Below are positions 53,003 to 62,868 of a stretch of 64,000 nucleotides of DNA, piece by piece; the stretch's first letter is position 1; the number at the start of each line of letters is the position of its first letter. Position numbers and translations under genes: made by a program. The stretch comes from Lysinibacillus sp. SGAir0095. GTDB lineage: Bacteria > Bacillota > Bacilli > Bacillales_A > Planococcaceae. The notes below the pieces were generated by a model, which was given only the letters and a program-made list of their open reading frames with translations, had not been told where the DNA came from and did not search any database. Location of the stretch: positions 954,001 through 1,018,000 of the forward strand of contig NZ_CP028083.1 in the NCBI RefSeq assembly GCF_005491425.1, given 5' to 3'.

Positions 53003-56000
53003 AAAACAACCTGACGTAACCTGGACGGATGAACAATGGAAAGCGATTTGGGCTACTGGACAGGATACCCTTGTTTCAGCAGCTGCTGGTTCAGGTAAAA
53101 CTGCAGTGCTCATTAATCGAATGATTGAAAAAGTAATTTCCAGTGATAATCCGATTGATGTGGATGAGCTGCTAGTTGTAACCTTTACAAACGCATCAGC
53201 AGCAGAAATGCGTCATCGTATGGCAGAGGCTTTAGAAAAAGAAATTGCCAAAGACCCTCGTAATCAGCATCTGCGTAGACAGCTTAGCTTAGTAAATAAA
53301 GCACAAATATCTACCTTGCACTCATTTTGTTTAGCTATAGTTCGCCAATATGCCTATCTAATCGAAATAGATCCAGGATTTCGAATTGCGAATGAAGGAG
53401 AATCAGCATTACTTCGCGATGATGTCTTAGCGCAATGTTTGGAAGAAGCCTATGATCAAGAAGATGAAGCAAAAGTAAATGCGGTTTATCGATTAGTGGA
53501 TAGTTTTACATCTGACCGTGATGACCAGGCTATCGAAACATTGATCAATAAATTGTATGACACGTCACGAGTTCATCCTGAACCAACAAAATGGTTACAT
53601 TCATTATCTTTGCAATATAACTTACCGGAAAATATGACGATCGATGAGCTTCCTTTTATTGAACCGTTAAAAAATTCCATTAAATTTAGTCTAGAAGAAG
53701 CACTGGCCCATATCGAAGAAATGCGTCAATATTCTTTAAAACCGGATGGACCAGCCCCTTACGGAGAAACAGCAAAGTTGGATACAGCGCTAATTGAGGA
53801 AGCAAGACGTATTATTACCCATAGAACTTGGCAGGAAGCTTATGATTTTTTCACTACGTTAAAATGGCCAGGAATTGCTAGAATTCCAAAGGATAGCTGT
53901 GATCCCGAACTGAAGGAAATGGGGCAGAAGAAAAGAGAACAAGCCAAAAAGATTGTAAATCAACTAAAAGAATCATTCTTTCAACGTAAACCACACCGGT
54001 TGTTAGAGGAAATGCGGTTGATGGCACCGATTATCGAAACTTTAGTCGAGTTAACGGAAAGCTTTAGTGAGAAATTTAAAGAAGCCAAGCTACAAAGAGG
54101 ATTAGTTGATTTTTCGGATTTAGAGCATTATGCTTTAGAAATTTTAACAGTCGAGGAGGATGGGAAACTACAACCATCCCCGGTTGCATTGGATTTCAAA
54201 GAAAAATTCAAAGAAGTGTTAGTCGATGAATACCAGGATACAAACATGCTGCAGGAGACGATTTTACAGCTTGTCAAAAGTGGCAGCGAAATCGATGGAA
54301 ACTTATTTATGGTGGGCGACGTTAAACAATCAATTTACCGTTTCCGTCTGGCCGAGCCAATGCTCTTTTTAAATAAGTACAATTTGTTTGAACAAGACCC
54401 AATTTCAAATGGCTTAAAAATTGACTTAAATGCAAACTTCCGTAGTCGGAAAGAGGTTTTACACGGGACAAATTATGTGTTTGAGCAAATAATGGGTGAG
54501 ACAGTAGGGGAAATCCATTATGATGAAAAGGCTGGTCTTAAGCCGGGTGCTCCATATAATGAAGCGGACATGCCAATTGAATTAGCAATTATATACGAAG
54601 AAGACCCCGATGATGCTATTGAAGAATCAACGGAAGAAACGGCAGCAGATTTTCAAATGGAAGAGGAAATTCTTAAGTCTCAGGCAGAGGCACGTTTTAT
54701 TATTAAACGTATCCGTGAATTAATGGATAGTGGAGCCACGGTTTATGATGCCAAACAAAAAGACCCAGCAAAACGCGTTCGTCCTATGCAATATAGTGAT
54801 ATTGTGATTTTAATGCGTTCCATGACTTGGTCCAATGATTTAGTGGAAGAATTTAAGTCCGCGGGAATTCCTTTATATGCAGAATCCTCAAAGGGATACT
54901 TTGAAGCACTTGAAGTCATGGTAATGTTGAATGTACTAAAGATTGTTGATAATCCATACCAGGACATTCCTTTAGCTTCAGTATTAAGAGCGCCTTTTAT
55001 CGGCTGTACAGAAAACGAATTGGCTAAAATTCGTTTGGTTAATCGTAAAGCACCCTATTATGATGCTGTAAAACAATTTGTTGAAGAAGAGCAATCTGGT
55101 CTAAATACGGATACGGCTGTGAAACTTCAAAGGTTTCTAACCCAGCTTGAAACGTGGAGAAATTCAGCACGGAGAGGTTCTTTATCCGATTTAATATGGA
55201 AGATTTATCTAGACACGAACTATTATGAAATGGTTGGTGCTATGACAAATGGGAAACAGCGACAAGCGAATTTAAGGACCCTGCATGATCGAGCCTTGAT
55301 GTACGAGAAAACATCTTTCCGCGGACTTTTCCGTTTTTTACGCTTTATCGATCGTATGCGTTCTCGTGGAGATGATTTAGGGGTGGCTAAGTCCATTGGA
55401 GAAAAGGATGATGTAGTGCGTCTTGTCACAATTCATTCATCGAAAGGACTTGAATATCCTGTTGTGTTTTTAGCTGGGTTAGGGCGAAGTTTCAATCAAA
55501 TGGACTTTAATAATGCCTATTTGTTTGACCAACAATTTGGATTAGCAGTAAAGGCGATTGATCCAGACGATCGTATCATGTACACGTCACTGCCATTTCT
55601 TGCGATGAAAGAAAAGAAGATACTCGAGTTAAAGGCAGAAGAAATGCGTATATTGTATGTGGCAATGACAAGGGCGAAGGAGCGATTAATCCTGGTAGGT
55701 ACTGTGAAGGATTGGGAGAAAGTCAGTTCAAAGTGGTGTGAGATTCAACACCTTCCAACGGATGCCATGCTGCCAGAATATCTACGTGCACGTGCAAAGA
55801 ATTACTTGGATTGGGTTGGACCAGCAGTTGCCAGACATGAAAGTTTTAAAGCATTTAGTAATGAAGAGTATAAGCCGATAGACGACGCATCCAAATGGGT
55901 TATTTCACCTATTTCGAATACTTTCTTTATGAATGCATTATATTCACAGGATGAAGGTGAATTGGAAGAGCCGGGAGTACAAGAGGTTGATGAAGTATTG

Positions 56001-56708
56001 CTAAGTAAATTACAGAAGCAATATACTACGCCATATGCTCATTTAAGCTCTGTAACCAAAAAATCAAAAACCAGTGTTTCTGAGATTAAACGAATCGAAA
56101 GCTTACAACGTGAGGAAGAACCCGAGACACAAATAATGCAAACGAAAACTGTTTCCGCTAAGAAAAGGCCGCTGTTTTTACAGGAGAAAAAATTATCAGC
56201 AACAGAAATTGGTACTGTTGTACATACTGTGATGCAGCATGTACCAAAAGTAGGGTTTACTAAGCTTGACGAAGTTGTCGCTTACTTGAAAGTGCTGGTT
56301 GAAAGAAAACTGCTAACTGAAGAGGAGATACAAGTTGTAAATCCTGAGAAGGTTTATAAATTCTTTTTAAGTAATATTGGACAGCGTTTTACTGGTGCAA
56401 AACAATTGTATCGGGAAATTCCATTTACTTTAAGCATTGAAGATGAAGAGGGAGATTCACAAATCATTCAGGGGATATTAGACTGTTTATTCCAAGATGA
56501 AGAAGGCAAATGGGTTTTGCTCGATTATAAAACAGATAAAATTTTACCTGCTTTCACAGAAGAACCTTCTTTAACAAATGAAATGAAAAAACGCTATGGT
56601 GTTCAATTAAGAATATATACTGAGGCAATTGAAACGATCCTGCAAGTAAAAGTCGATGAGAAAGTGTTGTATTTATATAATGCAGAGAAAGAAATCAGAC
56701 TAGATTAA
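52983..56708 (+). CDS. addA: Helicase-nuclease subunit AddA
   Basis: A 1241-residue UvrD-family helicase and nuclease. Walker A SAAAGSGKTAVL (Lys39), VDEYQDTN, GDVKQSIYRFR, HSSKGLEYPVVF and RILYVAMTRAKERL are the helicase motifs. The C-terminal RecB-like nuclease contains GTVVHTVMQHV and WVLLDYKTDK. ATG 52983 has GAGGAG upstream within addB. Confidence 0.96.
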   Translation: MGLSIPEKQPDVTWTDEQWKAIWATGQDTLVSAAAGSGKTAVLINRMIEKVISSDNPIDVDELLVVTFTNASAAEMRHRMAEALEKEIAKDPRNQHLRRQLSLVNKAQISTLHSFCLAIVRQYAYLIEIDPGFRIANEGESALLRDDVLAQCLEEAYDQEDEAKVNAVYRLVDSFTSDRDDQAIETLINKLYDTSRVHPEPTKWLHSLSLQYNLPENMTIDELPFIEPLKNSIKFSLEEALAHIEEMRQYSLKPDGPAPYGETAKLDTALIEEARRIITHRTWQEAYDFFTTLKWPGIARIPKDSCDPELKEMGQKKREQAKKIVNQLKESFFQRKPHRLLEEMRLMAPIIETLVELTESFSEKFKEAKLQRGLVDFSDLEHYALEILTVEEDGKLQPSPVALDFKEKFKEVLVDEYQDTNMLQETILQLVKSGSEIDGNLFMVGDVKQSIYRFRLAEPMLFLNKYNLFEQDPISNGLKIDLNANFRSRKEVLHGTNYVFEQIMGETVGEIHYDEKAGLKPGAPYNEADMPIELAIIYEEDPDDAIEESTEETAADFQMEEEILKSQAEARFIIKRIRELMDSGATVYDAKQKDPAKRVRPMQYSDIVILMRSMTWSNDLVEEFKSAGIPLYAESSKGYFEALEVMVMLNVLKIVDNPYQDIPLASVLRAPFIGCTENELAKIRLVNRKAPYYDAVKQFVEEEQSGLNTDTAVKLQRFLTQLETWRNSARRGSLSDLIWKIYLDTNYYEMVGAMTNGKQRQANLRTLHDRALMYEKTSFRGLFRFLRFIDRMRSRGDDLGVAKSIGEKDDVVRLVTIHSSKGLEYPVVFLAGLGRSFNQMDFNNAYLFDQQFGLAVKAIDPDDRIMYTSLPFLAMKEKKILELKAEEMRILYVAMTRAKERLILVGTVKDWEKVSSKWCEIQHLPTDAMLPEYLRARAKNYLDWVGPAVARHESFKAFSNEEYKPIDDASKWVISPISNTFFMNALYSQDEGELEEPGVQEVDEVLLSKLQKQYTTPYAHLSSVTKKSKTSVSEIKRIESLQREEEPETQIMQTKTVSAKKRPLFLQEKKLSATEIGTVVHTVMQHVPKVGFTKLDEVVAYLKVLVERKLLTEEEIQVVNPEKVYKFFLSNIGQRFTGAKQLYREIPFTLSIEDEEGDSQIIQGILDCLFQDEEGKWVLLDYKTDKILPAFTEEPSLTNEMKKRYGVQLRIYTEAIETILQVKVDEKVLYLYNAEKEIRLD

Positions 56709-56729
56709 CTTCTACTTGTATTGGTTTTT

Positions 56730-56872
56730 TATAATATCTTCTGACACTAGGTCTGATCCGAAAGCGCTTGTCACGTAAGGCGGGCAAGCAAGAGTTCCCC
56801 CCGTTTAGAATAAATCATGAGCGGACGAGGGAGACAACCTAAGCAGTATACGAGTTTTTGTCCACAGTTTAG
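56730..56872 (+). ncRNA. Candidate structured small RNA after addA
   Basis: A TATAAT (56730-56735) with a poor -35 is followed by about 110 bases clearly richer in G+C than the surroundings, including a CCCCCC run. A GCTTGTC/GGCAAGC hairpin lies at 56766-56789. A strong terminator follows at 56873. I see no ORF with an RBS. It matches no RNA family I can recall, so this is a candidate only; it could be just the addA 3' UTR. Confidence 0.3.
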
Positions 56873-56908
56873 GCCTATTAATTTTAACAAAATTAATAGG
56901 CTTTTTTT
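56873..56908 (+). terminator. Terminator after addA or the candidate RNA
   Basis: GCCTATTAATTTT pairs with AAAATTAATAGGC; seven T residues follow. Confidence 0.9.
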
Positions 56909-56982
56909 CAACCGTACGTTGGGTAATCATGTAAAATAGCCTTAACAGGTTATTATTCTTTCTATAGAAAAGGAGAACGATT

Positions 56983-58137
56983 GTGAATTTTCAACCTACG
57001 ACTTTAAATGAGAGGGTCGATTCTCTCGATATTTTGCGCGGATTTAGTTTATTGGGAATTCTACTGGTAAACATGTTCGCCTTTTATTTACCGATGCCCC
57101 ATATTGATCTAGGTAACTGGTTTACAGAAGCGAAGGATATTATATGGCATCAAACATTGGATATTTACGTGCAGAGCAGCTTCTATCCATTATTTTCGAT
57201 GCTGTTTGGCTATGGGTTAGCGATGCAATTTATGAAGGCTGAACGAACAGGTATAAGCTTTTATAAATTTGCCCCAAAACGTTTAGTAATTTTGCTAATA
57301 ATTGGTTTGATGCACGCGTTTTTCATTTGGTGGGGAGATATTTTAACGATGTATGCCTTTTGTGGTTTTTTTCTAATTCTATTCCTCCGTTTCGGTAGTG
57401 GCTGGTTATTAACTTTTGGATTTGTAATCAATGGCATCATGCAGCTATTTTTCATAGGCATTTTTGCATTATCAGGAATGGCGAATATGGAGATTGAAGA
57501 GCAGGCAGTTGATATAACAATGATTAACAATGCAATTTCCGCCTATGGGATTGGTAGCTGGACAGATGCTTTTCTGCAAAGATTGGATGATTTGTCGCTG
57601 CAAATGGGAATTGCTATGTGGATTTCTTCCTTGTTGACAATTCTTCCATATATGCTGATTGGTGCAGCTTTCGCAAAATGGCGTTTAATTGAAAGAGGAA
57701 AAGAGCTAAAAGGATTTTGGATTACATTGACAGTTATTTGTTTAGCGTTAGGTCTTTTTATTAAAAGTACGCCTTTCTTATTTACTCGTACTTATTTATT
57801 AGATTATTTAAAGGTTTATGTAGGTGGGCCAATTCTTTCAATTGGATATATTGGGGTTGTTGTTTGCCTATGCATGATTCCTGTAATACCAAAGCTTCTT
57901 AAGCCTCTTGCTAAGGCTGGACGGATGTCACTTACACTTTACCTTATGCAATCTATTATTTGTACACTAATATTCTATAATTTTGGATTTGGCTTGTATG
58001 GAGAAGTGGATGTACAGATGGGAACATTGATTGCAATTGGAATTTTTGTAATCCAAGTCATCATTGCAGAGCTTTGGTTTATAAAGTTCAAACAAGGACC
58101 AATAGAGCTATTAGTTAAGAAATTAACGTATAGATGA
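56983..58137 (+). CDS. DUF418/YeiB-family membrane protein
   Basis: A 384-residue protein with about ten membrane helices. RVDSLDILRGFSLLGILLVN at the N-terminus and YLMQSIICTLIFYNFGFGLYG in the C-terminal DUF418 domain are diagnostic. The family belongs to the acyltransferase-3-like superfamily; its substrates are unknown. It starts at GTG 56983 after AAAGGAG. Confidence 0.82.
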   Translation: MNFQPTTLNERVDSLDILRGFSLLGILLVNMFAFYLPMPHIDLGNWFTEAKDIIWHQTLDIYVQSSFYPLFSMLFGYGLAMQFMKAERTGISFYKFAPKRLVILLIIGLMHAFFIWWGDILTMYAFCGFFLILFLRFGSGWLLTFGFVINGIMQLFFIGIFALSGMANMEIEEQAVDITMINNAISAYGIGSWTDAFLQRLDDLSLQMGIAMWISSLLTILPYMLIGAAFAKWRLIERGKELKGFWITLTVICLALGLFIKSTPFLFTRTYLLDYLKVYVGGPILSIGYIGVVVCLCMIPVIPKLLKPLAKAGRMSLTLYLMQSIICTLIFYNFGFGLYGEVDVQMGTLIAIGIFVIQVIIAELWFIKFKQGPIELLVKKLTYR

Positions 58138-58231
58138 ACCATTAAGAGAGTGGATGTTAGTTTTTAGCAATCAGAATTGCTTGGTAGTGGACGTTAACCA
58201 AATGTTAAAAATTTCCTATCGGAAAAGTGAG

Positions 58232-58246
58232 CAATTTCAGAAAATT
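58232..58246 (+). promoter_or_regulatory. CodY-like box before yisK
   Basis: CAATTTCAGAAAATT, 13 of 15 matches to the CodY consensus, about 95 bases before the yisK start. Confidence 0.5.
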
Positions 58247-58341
58247 TGATGTATGATGATACTAATCTAGCATTCTTTTGATTAGTTTGAAAATACGAGG
58301 AATGTGAAGACTACAAAGGAAAAAAGAAGGAGCCTTTATTT

Positions 58342-59253
58342 ATGAAGATTTTATCGTTCAAATTAAATGGAGAAGTGAAATTCGGGCCGAAAGTGAAAAA
58401 AGAGGAAGCAGTTTGGGATGTTCTAGCTATACAAGAAGAGCTTAAAATTCTCCCTTCTTTTCCAACACAGATTATTGATGGAATTGCATTAGGTTTTGAC
58501 TTTGTTGAACAAATTCGTAAATTAGTTGAAGCAGCAAATAATACTGTTGAGGCTGAAAAATATAAACTTTCATTTTCAGAAATTGAGTGGCTTTCGCCTA
58601 TTCCAAGAACGCCAAAGAATATTTTATGTATTGGTAAAAACTATAATGAGCATGCGAAAGAAATGGGGGCACAGGCTGCTCCGTTAGATTTGGTGGTATT
58701 TACAAAATCACCAACATCTATTGCTGCTGATGGACAACAATTACCAATTCACGAAGGGAAAACAAGTTCACTTGATTACGAAGGTGAACTTGCTATAGTA
58801 ATAGGAAAGAAAGGGAAAGATATTCCAAAAAACCTTGCCTTTGACTACATTTTCGGCTATACAATTGCAAATGATATTACAGCACGCGACTTACAAGAAC
58901 GCCATATCCAGTATTTCTTAGGAAAAAGCTTGGAAGGTACATGTCCGCTTGGGCCATATATCGTTTCAAAAGATGAAATTACTGATCCTCAGAATTTAAC
59001 AGTTGTTACAAAAGTAAATGGGGAAGTTCGTCAGAATGGTACAACAAACGATATGGTATTCTCTTTAGAAGAGTTAGTTTCAACTCTATCTCAATATGTA
59101 ACGCTGGAGCCTGGTGATGTAATTTTAACTGGTACTCCTGCTGGGGTTGGTAAAGGAATGAATCCACCAACCTTCTTAAAAGTAGGAGATGAAGTAAAAG
59201 TTTCCATCCAAGGAATTGGAACACTTTCAAATCGATTTGTATCACAACCATAA
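58342..59253 (+). CDS. yisK: Fumarylacetoacetate hydrolase-family protein YisK
   Basis: A 303-residue FAH-fold protein. Family blocks: NILCIGKNYNEHAKEMGA, DYEGELAIVIGKKGK (metal Glu), ANDITARDLQ (metal Asp) and GDVILTGTPAGVGKG. B. subtilis YisK is an FAH-family decarboxylase/hydrolase that also interacts with the cell-shape protein Mbl. The order yisK-yisL and proximity to addBA match B. subtilis. AAGGAG precedes ATG. Confidence 0.85.
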   Translation: MKILSFKLNGEVKFGPKVKKEEAVWDVLAIQEELKILPSFPTQIIDGIALGFDFVEQIRKLVEAANNTVEAEKYKLSFSEIEWLSPIPRTPKNILCIGKNYNEHAKEMGAQAAPLDLVVFTKSPTSIAADGQQLPIHEGKTSSLDYEGELAIVIGKKGKDIPKNLAFDYIFGYTIANDITARDLQERHIQYFLGKSLEGTCPLGPYIVSKDEITDPQNLTVVTKVNGEVRQNGTTNDMVFSLEELVSTLSQYVTLEPGDVILTGTPAGVGKGMNPPTFLKVGDEVKVSIQGIGTLSNRFVSQP

Positions 59254-59393
59254 ATGTCTAGTAAATAGCCCTCTAAAATCTAAAAAAATAGTAAAGATTT
59301 GTACAATAAAGTAAATAAATACTATTATATTTGAACACACAAACATCCCTATGGTAGGATAATGCTGACAAAGAAAAATAAGGTGGGAACAAA

Positions 59394-59759
59394 ATGGACT
59401 TTCTAACAAGCTCAACACACTTACACATTACCACTTGGGTAGTTGCTTTATTACTATTTTTCGTGGCAGCATTTACTTCAAAATCTAAAGGGATTCACAT
59501 GGCATTACGTTTGTTCTATATCCTAGTCATTATTACTGGTGGTGCATTATTCATTGAAGCAATGGATTATGGACAAGGGATGCTATACGGCATTAAATTC
59601 CTTCTAGGGATTTTAGTTATCGGTATGATGGAAATGGTTTTAGTCCGTCAAGCTAAAAACAAGCCAACTACAATGTTTTGGGCACTATTTGCTATTTCTC
59701 TATTTGCAGTATTATTTATGGGCTTCAAATTACAAATGGGCTTCAATTTCTTAGCTTAA
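59394..59759 (+). CDS. yisL: YisL-family membrane protein (DUF1516/UPF0344)
   Basis: A 121-residue protein with four membrane helices; STHLHITTWVVALLLFFVA and LGILVIGMMEMVLVRQAK match the YisL family. Function unknown. AAGGTGG precedes ATG. A 140-base gap from yisK suggests its own promoter. Confidence 0.85.
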   Translation: MDFLTSSTHLHITTWVVALLLFFVAAFTSKSKGIHMALRLFYILVIITGGALFIEAMDYGQGMLYGIKFLLGILVIGMMEMVLVRQAKNKPTTMFWALFAISLFAVLFMGFKLQMGFNFLA

Positions 59760-59768
59760 TAAATCGAG

Positions 59769-59802
59769 AATCGCAGGGTACTTTTGTACTTTGCGATTTT
59801 TT
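59769..59802 (+). terminator. yisL terminator
   Basis: AATCGCA/TGCGATT with inner GTAC/GTAC and a T run. The remaining 260 bases to the next gene hold a possible extended -10 (TGGTAAAAT, 59952-59960) and nothing else I can support. Confidence 0.8.
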
Positions 59803-60067
59803 AATTGAAACAAAAAATCTTATGACCAATTCCTGAGTAGGACTAATAATTTCAAGTAGCAAGTAGACTTTGACACGTTCACGGTTTTGTCGCATTTATC
59901 AATTGTATTTCCTGTTTTCCTAGTAAATGATAGCAGAAGGTCAATTTTTTTTGGTAAAATGGCGAAGGTATGTCTTAACTTCATTCATTTTTGATGAGAG
60001 TGATGAAGTTACCGCCTGGTGCTTGGGACGTAAAATAGCGAGGGCCATTTGATAGGAGAGGGATAAT

Positions 60068-61522
60068 TTGAAGTTAAAAAAATGGATTAGCGCCACAGTG
60101 GCGTCAGCTTTATTCGCTACAACATTTTCTTTCACGACAGTTGCGAAAGCGCAAGAAACAAAAACGATTGCAGACGAAACAATATATGATTTATTAGTAG
60201 ACCGTTATTTTAACGCTACTTCAGAAAACGATTACAATGCAAACCCAAAAGATAACACTCAATTTGCAGGTGGGGACTTTAGAGGTTTAATTGATAAATT
60301 TTCCTTAATAACAGATATGGGCTATAGTATTGTCTCAATTGGCTCAGTTTTCAAAACGGAAAAATATGACGGCTCCATGGTAACCAGCTATCGTGAGATT
60401 GAACCGCATTTCGGTACAGCAGACGAACTGAAAGAAGTAATCAATACTTTTTCTAAAAGTAATGTAAAAGTTATGATTGATTTCCCTTTAACCAATGTAA
60501 GTGAAAATCATGAATGGGCACAAGATCCAGCAAAAGCCGAATGGATTGCAGGTACTTCAGAAGGCAAGGTGCAATGGGATTTGCAAAATGAGGAAGTTCA
60601 GCAAGCTTTGCTAGACGCGGTAGTAGATTTTGTCTCAACGTATGATGTTGGAGGCGTTCGACTTACAAACTTGTCTAACGCAGATACAGAATTTGTAAAT
60701 GAATTGATTGCAGCTATTAAAGATGGTAATGAAGGGTTCTATGTCATTTCGAACGAGGAAAGCGATGCGAATTTTGATGCAAAGTATTTTTCGGAAACTA
60801 CTGAATCTTTCCGTAATGTATATAAAAATGTAGACCAAGATTCATCTAATCTTTTAACGAATATTGAACCATATGTAAAAGGGGAACAAGCACCTGCTCA
60901 GCTAATGCTTGATAATTTATTGACAGACCGTTTCACGTTAACTGTTGAAGCTTATCCTCCAACGAGAACGCGAATGGGGATTGTCGCTACCTTACTATTA
61001 CCAGGTGTTCCTGTAACGCAATATGGAACTGAACTGATTATGAATGGTAAAGCAGGAGCGGAAGCACATCAGCTTTATAATTTTAAAACGGATGAAGAGA
61101 TGATTGACCTTATTGGAGATGTTCAAACATTACGTTCCCAATCTGAAACTCTAAGAAATGGTGAATTTAAGCTACTTAAAAATGAAAATGGCTACTTAGC
61201 ATTCGAGCGTTACTCTGATAAGGAAAGATGGATTGTTGTCATCAATAATACTGGGAAAACAAATAGAATTGATATATCAGAAGAAGATCTAGGACCAGAT
61301 AAAGAGCTTCATGCTTTGTTGGACAGTGACACGATTCGAGTGAACAAGGATGGTAATTACCCTATTATTCTAGATCGGGAAATTGTTGAGATTTTCCAGG
61401 TGAAAGAAGAACGAGGTATCAACAAAGGCTATTTAGCAGCATTAGCGATTGTCTATATTTTATTTATCGCCTTTATAGTAGCCATTATTAAACGCGGTAA
61501 AAGAAGAAGAGCAGAACAATAA
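60068..61522 (+). CDS. Membrane-anchored GH13 amylase-like pseudoenzyme
   Basis: A 484-residue protein: signal peptide to about Ala28 (VAKAQE), a GH13 (beta/alpha)8 barrel, a small beta domain, and a C-terminal membrane helix (GYLAALAIVYILFIAFIVAI) with a basic stop-transfer. The fold is recognisable (DLLVDRYFNA, GDFRGLIDK, PGVPVTQYGTEL), but catalytic regions are altered. Region II reads GGVRLT where GxRxD is expected (nucleophile Asp replaced by Thr200). Region IV reads DNLLTDRFT in place of the NHD motif. Region I has lost its His. Hydrolysis is unlikely; glycan binding is possible (inference). Starts at TTG 60068. Confidence 0.78.
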   Translation: MKLKKWISATVASALFATTFSFTTVAKAQETKTIADETIYDLLVDRYFNATSENDYNANPKDNTQFAGGDFRGLIDKFSLITDMGYSIVSIGSVFKTEKYDGSMVTSYREIEPHFGTADELKEVINTFSKSNVKVMIDFPLTNVSENHEWAQDPAKAEWIAGTSEGKVQWDLQNEEVQQALLDAVVDFVSTYDVGGVRLTNLSNADTEFVNELIAAIKDGNEGFYVISNEESDANFDAKYFSETTESFRNVYKNVDQDSSNLLTNIEPYVKGEQAPAQLMLDNLLTDRFTLTVEAYPPTRTRMGIVATLLLPGVPVTQYGTELIMNGKAGAEAHQLYNFKTDEEMIDLIGDVQTLRSQSETLRNGEFKLLKNENGYLAFERYSDKERWIVVINNTGKTNRIDISEEDLGPDKELHALLDSDTIRVNKDGNYPIILDREIVEIFQVKEERGINKGYLAALAIVYILFIAFIVAIIKRGKRRRAEQ

Positions 61523-61530
61523 TAGAGAAA

Positions 61531-61566
61531 AAAGGTAAAATTACTTCTGTAATTTTACCTTTTTTT
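61531..61566 (+). terminator. Terminator after the amylase-like gene
   Basis: A 14-bp perfect stem AAAGGTAAAATTAC/GTAATTTTACCTTT, TTCT loop and T run. Confidence 0.92.
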
Positions 61567-61654
61567 ACTTTGTAAAATTATTATGTTGAAAAAATTTCGA
61601 TTCATTTTTTGTTCAGAAATGGGCCATTACTCATGATTTAGGTTCAATTTTTAG

Positions 61655-61669
61655 TTATTTCTGAAAAAT
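61655..61669 (+). promoter_or_regulatory. CodY-like box upstream of opp
   Basis: TTATTTCTGAAAAAT has the full TTTCTGAAAA core but only 11 of 15 consensus matches. It lies 15 bases before the -35. Opp/dpp operons are frequent CodY targets in Firmicutes. Confidence 0.35.
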
Positions 61670-61683
61670 AAAACTAAATTTTA

Positions 61684-61713
61684 TTGACTTCATTTGTTAC
61701 AGGAATATATAAT
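61684..61713 (+). promoter_or_regulatory. Sigma-A promoter of the opp operon
   Basis: TTGACT, an 18-base spacer, then TATAAT. It leaves a leader of about 120 bases containing an AATTTGAA/TTCAAATT inverted repeat near 61780-61805. Confidence 0.65.
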
Positions 61714-61839
61714 TTATTGCAAGAATACAAAAAAATTAAGAATATTAGTAGTTATTTAATAATTTGGAGATATTGCATAATTTGAAAATTTGTAAAATTC
61801 AAATTAAAACCATCACGATTACTAGAAAGGAGAGTTAAT

Positions 61840-62868
61840 TTGAAAGGAAATGAACTTTTAAAGATTAATAACTTACATACTGGATTTCGTATTAAAGATA
61901 CATTTTACGATGCAGTGGACGGCGTTTCATTAACAGTAAAGAAAAATGAAATACTTGCAATCGTAGGTGAATCAGGGTGTGGCAAGAGTACACTTGCAAC
62001 ATCTGTTATGGGTCTTTACGACCAGAATAAAACGCGCGTACAAGGCGAAATATTATTCGATAATAAAAACCTGGCAGCTCTTTCAGAAGAGGAAATGAAC
62101 GACATTCGAGGTTTTCAAATTAGTATGATTTTCCAAGATCCTCTCTCAGCATTAAATCCGCTTATGCGTATTGGAGAGCAAATTGAAGAAGGTCTAAACT
62201 ATCATACTACGCTAAATAAGACGGAGAGAGATAATAGAGTACTAGAATTATTGCAGCAAGTAGGGATTCGCAATCCAGAACGTGTAGCTCGGCAGTTCCC
62301 GCACCAATTATCAGGTGGTATGAGACAAAGGGTTATTATTGCAATAGCAATTGCTTGTAAACCTCAAATCATCATTGCGGATGAGCCAACTACAGCATTG
62401 GATGTAACGATTCAAGCTCAGATTCTAGATTTATTGATCGATTTACAGGCTGAAACAGAAGCGGGTATTATACTAATTACCCATGACCTAGGGGTAGTTG
62501 CAGAAGTTGCAGACCGTGTAGCAGTTATGTATGCAGGAGAAATTATTGAAGAAGCAACGGTAGAAGAATTGTTTGAAAATCCTAAGCATCCTTATACTCG
62601 TTCTTTGTTTAACTCAATACCTCAGATGAATTCACAATCAGAGCGATTAAATGTAATTGAAGGTATTGTTCCTTCATTAATGAACCTTCCACGGTCTGGC
62701 TGTCGCTTCTCTACTCGTATTCCATGGATACCAGCAGAAGCCCATGAGGAAAATCCAGCACTTCATGAAATTTCACCAGGACATTTTGTCCGCTGTACAT
62801 GTTGGAAAGAGTTTAATTTCAAAACGGATAAAGGGGGCGGGACACATGAGCTTTATGCAAATAAATGA
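61840..62868 (+). CDS. oppD: Oligopeptide ABC transporter ATPase OppD
   Basis: A 342-residue ATPase with Walker [14 protein letters not shown], signature LSGGMRQRVIIAIAI and Walker B IIIADEPTTALDV. The C-terminal oligo_HPY domain contains NPKHPYTRSLFNSIPQ, and a Cys cluster (SGCRFSTR, RCTCWKEF) is typical of OppD/DppD iron-sulfur-type tails. It starts at TTG 61840 after AAAGGAG. It is the first gene of the operon, with the ATPases before the permeases. Confidence 0.9.
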   Translation: MKGNELLKINNLHTGFRIKDTFYDAVDGVSLTVKKNEILAIVGESGCGKSTLATSVMGLYDQNKTRVQGEILFDNKNLAALSEEEMNDIRGFQISMIFQDPLSALNPLMRIGEQIEEGLNYHTTLNKTERDNRVLELLQQVGIRNPERVARQFPHQLSGGMRQRVIIAIAIACKPQIIIADEPTTALDVTIQAQILDLLIDLQAETEAGIILITHDLGVVAEVADRVAVMYAGEIIEEATVEELFENPKHPYTRSLFNSIPQMNSQSERLNVIEGIVPSLMNLPRSGCRFSTRIPWIPAEAHEENPALHEISPGHFVRCTCWKEFNFKTDKGGGTHELYANK

